Source of the DNA: Pseudoalteromonas luteoviolacea B = ATCC 29581
GTDB taxonomy: Bacteria; Pseudomonadota; Gammaproteobacteria; Enterobacterales; Alteromonadaceae
Assembly (NCBI GenBank): GCA_000333235.1
Contig: CAPN01000015.1
Span: 17,274 to 81,273 of the forward strand
Reading direction: 5' to 3'
Length of the DNA: 64,000 nt
Both the position numbers and the translations under genes were made by a program. The notes below the pieces were generated by a model. That model was not told the origin of the DNA, did not search any database, and was given only the letters and a program-made list of their open reading frames with translations. The stretch's first letter is position 1, and each line of letters begins with the position of its first letter. Of this stretch, positions 60,126 to 64,000 are shown piece by piece.

Positions 60126-61280
60126 TTAGTCGAGCTCCAAAAAAGAACGAATTTCAGGCAGTTGTTTTAAGCCATCTTGATAACCAATTTCAATTAATCG
60201 TTGCGTAAACGCTTTTTCAAACATTAAGTAACTGGGTAAACTTGATTCAGTGGTTTTTTTCACGCCTATTAAACGTAACATGGAGCGGATCGCGAGGGGC
60301 ATGTCGTCGTATAGCTCTTGAGCGATTTGATCGAAGTTAGCGGATGGATTTACTAAAAACGTATCGATACGTTTTAACTCTGTATGTTGATTTTTGGCTT
60401 TTACCGCGTCAACCGTGCGATTTATCCGTTCCATCCGTTCGAGATCCGATTGCAGCGTATCACTGAAAATACTATCGAGTAAGTGTCCCGCGACAGCAGA
60501 CATCCCTGGGAAGTGGCGCTCGAAACCAACAGGCGTTTCGGGTTCGGGCTGATCAACACCAACAATAAATATTTTATCAGCCCCTAAATGAATCGACGGG
60601 CTTAAAGGGGAGAGCTGGTGGATTGAGCCATCTCCATAATAGTGATGCTTCACTCTTACACTCGGAAACACTAAAGGAATGGCACTCGACGCCATTAAAT
60701 GATCGATCGTTAACGGCATATTTTGGCCACTGCGACGGGCTCGTTTCCAAGGTTGAGCATCTTTTGCTTGATAAAATGCGACCGACTCGCCGGTTGAATA
60801 ACAACTGGCGGTAATTGACACCGCATCAAGAAAATTACGATGAATGTTTCTATCAATACGGGATAAGTCGAGCACTTCGCTCAGCAATCGGCGCAAGGGA
60901 GCATTATCGAGCAAACTCGCTGGTGGATGATTTAAATGCTGCGATTGAAAACTACGTAGCATGTTCGCGAAAATATTGCCGTAAACCCCAATAAAGTCGC
61001 TACGATAGACCATTGACGTGTGGAAGTTTTTCCAAACCCATTCGATTTTTCGAATTGCCAAATGCATACAAGAAGCATAACACGCAAGGGCACTTGAGTT
61101 TATTGCGCCAGCCGACGTCCCGTTAATGATTTGAAAGGGAATCGGAGCCGTTCGCGCCATACTATGAGCGAGTGCTTTGAGTACCCCAACTTGATACGCA
61201 GCGCGTGCTCCACCACCTGTAAGTAGTAGGGCGATGTTGGGTTTATCTTGGTTAAGTTGCTTTCTACCCATATTTGCCAT
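60126..61280 (-). CDS. patatin-like phospholipase
   Basis: A 384-residue protein of the bacterial patatin family. The oxyanion loop GGGARAAYQVG is at 22-32, the nucleophile Ser is in GTSAG (S56) and the catalytic Asp is in YGDGSIHQ (D217). The DG-S form rather than DG-G or DG-A is unusual but the dyad is complete. No signal peptide is visible, so it is probably cytoplasmic or peripheral. Convergent with the antiporter gene, 41 bp between them with no clear terminator. Confidence 0.9.
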   Translation of the reverse strand: MANMGRKQLNQDKPNIALLLTGGGARAAYQVGVLKALAHSMARTAPIPFQIINGTSAGAINSSALACYASCMHLAIRKIEWVWKNFHTSMVYRSDFIGVYGNIFANMLRSFQSQHLNHPPASLLDNAPLRRLLSEVLDLSRIDRNIHRNFLDAVSITASCYSTGESVAFYQAKDAQPWKRARRSGQNMPLTIDHLMASSAIPLVFPSVRVKHHYYGDGSIHQLSPLSPSIHLGADKIFIVGVDQPEPETPVGFERHFPGMSAVAGHLLDSIFSDTLQSDLERMERINRTVDAVKAKNQHTELKRIDTFLVNPSANFDQIAQELYDDMPLAIRSMLRLIGVKKTTESSLPSYLMFEKAFTQRLIEIGYQDGLKQLPEIRSFLELD

Positions 61281-61446
61281 TAAATGAAGTTAAACGCATG
61301 AAATTTCGTCTTGACCGACTATGCTTAAACAGTAAGGTCGCATTCATATAGTAAGCGTTACTTTATGATTTAATTTTAGTTTATGCTAATACTGGAGTAA
61401 CCTCCAGCGCATATCATGAAGAAGTTAGGCAAATAAGGGAGACAAC

Positions 61447-62343
61447 ATGTCTGAACAAGATTCCACACAACAAACTGCTGGCAATCAACGAAAAACCAGT
61501 CTGCTGTTTGCCTCAGCGGTGTTGGTGGCTTTAATTGTCGTGGTGGCGTACGTGATAGCTCAACAAGGAAAAAATGAAACGCTGCCAGCTAGTGCACCTG
61601 TCGATGTGATTGTGCCCGAGCCCGAGTTTAAGCCATTACAACCAAAAGTGGTTGAACCTGCACCAATAAAACCAGATGTTGCTAAGCCAGTGACACTGCC
61701 TGAACCAGAAGAAAAGCAGTCAATACCCGCGCCAGTCGAGCCACAAGCGCCAATAAAAGCACCATTGCCAAAATTGAATGACAGTGACGCCCCGGTTATT
61801 GAAAAACTGCAAGCAAATGTTTCAGCACAAGCGATAAAATTGTTAGCGAACGATGACTTAATTCGTCGCTCTGTGGTATTTATCGACAATTTAGCGCGCG
61901 GTGACATTGCCAAAAAGCACAGCCCAGTGCTTGCGCCACAAGAAAAGTTTAAAGCGCTAGAAGGCGACATTATTATCATCGACCCAAATAGCTACGAGCG
62001 GTACACACCTTACGTGAATTTGTTGTCACGTTTTAGCGGCGCCCAATTAGTGCGAATGTATACTGAATTTGAACCGCTTTTTATCGAAGCGTATCAAGAA
62101 ATTGGCTATGAAGGTGATAAGTTTGAAGGTACGTTAAAGACAGCGATCCAAGAATTGATTGATACCCCAGTGCCGTCGTCGCCGCTTCCTCTCATTAAAG
62201 ACTCAGTGACCTATAAATACGCTGCAACAGAATGGGAACAGCTTTCAGATGCGCAGAAACAGTTTTTACGTATGGGCCCTGAAAACATGGAAAAAGTGAA
62301 AGTAACGTTAAAAGCACTACAAAAAGCGTTAAACGAACAGTAA
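61447..62343 (+). CDS. DUF3014 membrane-anchored protein
   Basis: A 298-residue protein. One N-terminal transmembrane segment (LLFASAVLVALIVVVAYVIA, about 19-38) is followed by a Pro-rich linker (40-110) and a C-terminal domain matching DUF3014 (LLANDDLIRRSVVFIDNLARGDIAKKHSP; YERYTPYVNLLSRF). The domain is expected in the periplasm. Function unknown. GGGAGA lies 6 nt before the ATG. It lies 112 bp upstream of ffs. Confidence 0.85.
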   Translation: MSEQDSTQQTAGNQRKTSLLFASAVLVALIVVVAYVIAQQGKNETLPASAPVDVIVPEPEFKPLQPKVVEPAPIKPDVAKPVTLPEPEEKQSIPAPVEPQAPIKAPLPKLNDSDAPVIEKLQANVSAQAIKLLANDDLIRRSVVFIDNLARGDIAKKHSPVLAPQEKFKALEGDIIIIDPNSYERYTPYVNLLSRFSGAQLVRMYTEFEPLFIEAYQEIGYEGDKFEGTLKTAIQELIDTPVPSSPLPLIKDSVTYKYAATEWEQLSDAQKQFLRMGPENMEKVKVTLKALQKALNEQ

Positions 62344-62398
62344 TTTCACTCGGATTGCTTGTTAATTAAGCATTTAAGATTTTTCTTGCGGTTTTCCC

Positions 62399-62427
62399 TT
62401 GAAACGAGAGGGGAAACCCGAGATAAT
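62399..62427 (+). promoter_or_regulatory. ffs promoter
   Basis: TTGAAA (62399-62404), a 17-bp spacer and GATAAT (62422-62427), then a GC-rich discriminator (CCCGCGCC). A start near 62434 leaves a leader of about 22 nt, as in E. coli where RNase P removes a short 5' leader. Confidence 0.8.
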
Positions 62428-62455
62428 TCATCCCGCGCCGAACAAGGCCCTCTAT

Positions 62456-62565
62456 GGTAGTCTTATTGGTCCTCTCGCAACAATAGTACGTGAACCTGGT
62501 CAGGTCGGGAACGAAGCAGCCACAGCGTATGACTTGTGTGCCGGGATGTGGCTGGTAAGACTGCC
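62456..62565 (+). ncRNA. ffs: 4.5S signal recognition particle RNA
   Basis: The small bacterial SRP RNA, which with Ffh targets inner-membrane proteins. The ends pair (GGTAGTCTTA at 62456-62465 with TAAGACTGCC at 62556-62565, one G-U). The apical domain contains the GGAA tetraloop and the AGCAG asymmetric loop (62508-62520), and the opposite strand has the TGTGCCGGGATGTGGCTGG segment. Compared with E. coli the pair closing the tetraloop is changed from C-G to G-C, a compensatory exchange. The native downstream terminator is not evident because a Tn7-like element starts 21 bp after the 3' end. Confidence 0.95.
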
Positions 62566-62588
62566 ACCTAATATTTTAATTTTTGCTG

Positions 62589-62654
62589 TTTGAAGTATAA
62601 TTCTGCATATTTGAAGTAAAACCCCGCATAAAATTTGAACAATAACTCTGCATA
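62589..62654 (+). repeat. three 21-bp terminal repeats, probable TnsB binding sites
   Basis: Copies at 62589-62609, 62610-62630 (directly abutting) and 62634-62654. Each begins TTTGAA and ends CTGCATA or CCGCATA with an A/T-rich middle. Spacing and position at the element terminus fit clustered TnsB sites of a Tn7-like right end. Confidence 0.85.
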
Positions 62655-62692
62655 GCCTATTTTTAGATCGTCGCGTGTTTTCGGTGATGGTT

Positions 62693-63336
62693 ATGATCAG
62701 GCGTAAACTAAAGCACTCCAGAGTCAAAAACCTCTATAAATTTGCAAGTCAAAAGAACAAAGGCACTTGCTTAGTTGAATCATCCTTAGAATTCGATGCG
62801 TGCTTTCACTTTGAATACTTTCGTGAAATAAAAACCTTTGAAGCACAACCGTTAGGGTTTGAATATGAGTTTGACGGCCGAGTTTGCCGTTACACGCCAG
62901 ACTTTTTGATCTCACATTACGACAAGCCACAAAAATTTATCGAAATTAAACCTTATAGCAAAATCGCGAATCCTGAATTTAGAGCGCGCTTTGCGCAAAA
63001 ACAGCTCGCTGCCAAAGCGCAAACTGGTATTGAACTGATATTAGTGACCGACAAACAATTCGTGTTTATCCAACCTTAGATAATTTAAAACTGCTTCATC
63101 GTTACTCTGGGTTTCAGTCTCTAACCGATCTTCAACTTTCCATCATTCAACTTTCCATCATTAAGCTAATTAAGCAGTGGCAAAAATTTACCATTCAAGA
63201 TTTGGTAATGACTCTAAAAGCCTCCTTCGGTGAGGTACTTGCCTCGGTGTATCGTTTATTGTCTTTAGGCAGTATTTATTCAGATTTAAACACAGAACTT
63301 ACCTTAGAATCGGTGATTTGGGCAGATGGAGTTTGA
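62693..63336 (+). pseudogene. tnsA: tnsA, Tn7-like transposon endonuclease subunit, frameshifted
   Basis: TnsA cuts the 5' ends of the transposon so that it moves by cut-and-paste. The N-terminal nuclease domain is intact: KHSRVKNLYKF start, then the catalytic Glu in ESSLEFD (about 29-33), Asp in YTPDF (D70) and the E-x-K motif in FIEIKP (E84, K86). At about 63056 one A appears lost: the frame gives QFVFIQP and a stop at 63077, whereas the next frame continues correctly (IRVYPTLDNLKLLHRYSG...) to a stop at 63334. A perfect 15-bp tandem duplication (63131-63160) adds five residues in the C-terminal domain. I start at ATG 62693, with GGTG upstream; GTG 62675 and ATG 62687 are alternatives. Confidence 0.88.
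63131..63160 (+). repeat. 15-bp tandem duplication inside tnsA
   Basis: TTCAACTTTCCATCA is repeated exactly once in tandem. It keeps the frame and duplicates five codons (LSIIQ, LSIIK), consistent with recent replication slippage. Confidence 0.85.
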
Positions 63337-63571
63337 AGACTAGTTTAACTTTGAAGAAACACCACAAAAGTTAGTTGAAACCGCTAAAGCGGAAGAGCCT
63401 AACCCTCTCATCCTCGTGATTTAGAGTCACTGCCCAAGGAAGTGCAGGATGCGACGCTTGCACGACTGAAATACGTCAAGTGGCTTAAACAGCGTTTAAT
63501 TGGTGGTTGGACGCAGAAAAACTTAGCACCACTACTGGCTGAAATGCCTGAATTTCAAGGGCAAGAAAAAC
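63326..63571 (+). pseudogene. tnsB: tnsB, Tn7-like DDE transposase, N-terminal fragment
   Basis: The start of TnsB, the transposase that joins the 3' ends. It overlaps tnsA by 11 bp. Three lesions are visible: the sixth codon is a TAG stop (63341-63343) after MEFED; one base is missing at about 63400-63406; and from 63572 an IS3-family element interrupts it. With the shift corrected the frame reads SHPRDLESLPKEVQDATL, then RLIGGWTQKNLAPLLAEM, which is the N-terminal DNA-binding region of TnsB. The rest, including the DDE domain, is absent from this window. Confidence 0.85.
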
Positions 63572-64000
63572 TGGTAAGACCCTAGCAATCTAGACATTTT
63601 TAAGCTGCTGATAATACTGTCTTTCATATTCGACTGGAGACAGTCCTCCATTTGTACCATGGTTTCTTCTTGGATTGTAGAAGCCTTCAATATAATCGAA
63701 GATATCTGCTCGGGCTTGTTGCCGAGTCGGGTAGATTTTCCGTTTTACTCTGTCTTTCTTAAGCAATGAGAAGAAGCTTTCAGCGACTGCGTTGTCATGG
63801 CAATTACCTTTTCTACGCATGCTAGCTTCAAGATTGTGCTCGTTTAGGAAAGAACGCCAATCACTGGATGTGTATTGAATACCTTGATCTGAGTAAACAA
63901 GTACCTTTTTCTTTGGGCGCCGCCGCCAAACGGCCATAAGCAAAGCATCGATTACTAAATCAGCTTTCGGGCTACTCTTCATTGTCCAGCCCACTACTTT
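63572..64000 (-). mobile_element. IS3-family insertion sequence (partial)
   Basis: The 3' end of an IS3-family element, starting TGGTAAGACCCTAGCA at 63572 (terminal TG), with OrfB reading leftward. The other end and the OrfA gene lie beyond the window. It interrupts tnsB. Confidence 0.85.
63590..64000 (-). CDS. IS3-family transposase OrfB, C-terminal part
   Basis: The last 136 residues of an IS3-family OrfB integrase-type transposase; the frame is open to the window end. The second catalytic Asp is in VYSDQGIQYTS and the Glu in HDNAVAESFFSLLK, so the visible part of the DDE site is intact. The terminal FYNPRRNHGTNGGLSPVEYE signature is typical. The element is probably younger than the Tn7-like transposon it sits in. 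Confidence 0.93.
   Translation of the reverse strand, partial: KVVGWTMKSSPKADLVIDALLMAVWRRRPKKKVLVYSDQGIQYTSSDWRSFLNEHNLEASMRRKGNCHDNAVAESFFSLLKKDRVKRKIYPTRQQARADIFDYIEGFYNPRRNHGTNGGLSPVEYERQYYQQLKNV

Larger units (their letters stand above)
62587..64000 (+). mobile_element. Tn7-like transposon, tnsA-side end inserted downstream of ffs (degraded, partial)
   Basis: The element begins with TGTTTGAAG at 62587, 21 bp after the ffs 3' end. It carries terminal TnsB-site-like repeats, then tnsA and tnsB reading inwards, as at the right end of Tn7. The five bases TTTGC (62582-62586) are the predicted target duplication. Tn7-like elements, including type I-F3 CRISPR-associated transposons, are known to use ffs (SRP RNA) as an attachment site, and the TnsA/TnsB sequences resemble that group. 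tnsA and tnsB are both broken and an IS3-family element has inserted. The far end, tnsC, tniQ and any cas genes lie outside the window. Confidence 0.85.

Noticed and set aside
62399..62593. A 64-codon plus-strand reading frame covering the ffs promoter and RNA
   Set aside because: It coincides with the structured 4.5S RNA gene and its promoter, has no SD, and no protein similarity is recognised.
62589..62654. Three short regularly spaced repeats considered as a CRISPR mini-array
   Set aside because: Two copies abut with no spacer and the third is 3 bp away; the location at a TGT transposon terminus fits TnsB sites instead.

Overview
The window reads as a marine gammaproteobacterial chromosome of the order Alteromonadales, most likely Pseudoalteromonas or a close relative. 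The evidence is the moderately low GC content, the gene order (murJ-ribF-ileS-lspA-fkpB-ispH next to minor pilins; glnB/dapD/glnD/map/rpsB-tsf-pyrH-frr-uppS-cdsA-dxr-rseP-bamA-skp-lpxD-fabZ-lpxA-lpxB-rnhB-dnaE-accA-tilS), a LasA/pseudoalterin-like M23 protease, and an AlgZ/AlgR-like kinase-regulator pair. The genus call is an inference. Nearly all of the window is conserved core chromosome.

Layout. 1-5.7 kb: the 3' part of uvrB, a periplasmic solute-binding protein, an HDOD protein, an AbgT-family transporter and a secreted M23 peptidase. 5.8-13.5 kb: deaD (csdA-type RNA helicase), a frameshifted ppiC pseudogene, a TlpA-like thiol-redox protein, a fused acyltransferase (OlsF-like), a 2-hydroxyacid dehydrogenase, a small membrane peptide gene, smrA and two unrecognised small proteins. 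13.6-22.1 kb: an orphan CheY-like regulator, rpsT (TTG start) and the operon murJ-ribF-ileS-lspA-fkpB-ispH. 22.1-30.7 kb: a LytS/LytTR two-component pair followed directly by the minor-pilin operon pilV-pilW-pilX-pilY1-pilE, with two fimT/gspH genes on the opposite strand. 30.8-35.8 kb: glnB, then glnD-dapD and map on the minus strand. 36.0-56.6 kb: a long run of translation, nucleotide, isoprenoid, envelope-assembly, lipid A, DNA replication and fatty-acid genes. 56.6-62.3 kb: a small membrane protein, a diguanylate cyclase, a KefB/C-type antiporter, a patatin-like lipase and a DUF3014 protein.

The accessory part is the last 1.5 kb. The 4.5S SRP RNA gene (ffs, 62456-62565) has a clear promoter. 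It is followed 21 bp later by the terminus of a Tn7-like transposon: it starts TGT, carries three 21-bp TnsB-site-like repeats, and then tnsA and tnsB. The element is decaying. tnsA has a frameshift and a 15-bp duplication. tnsB has a stop at codon 6 and a frameshift, and is then cut by an IS3-family insertion sequence that runs off the window end. The ffs attachment site and the TnsA/TnsB sequences resemble the Tn7-like group that includes type I-F3 CRISPR-associated transposons. Whether cas genes exist lies beyond base 64000. This is the strongest candidate for an unusual system, although in this copy the visible core transposase genes are broken.

Many rho-independent terminators, several stringent-type promoters (rpsB, rpsT, ffs) and a few intergenic hairpins (rpsB-tsf, rseP-bamA, lpxA-lpxB, deaD leader) are listed. 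No tRNA, rRNA, CRISPR array or prophage was seen. All calls come from reading the sequence and from knowledge of the families; no database search was run.
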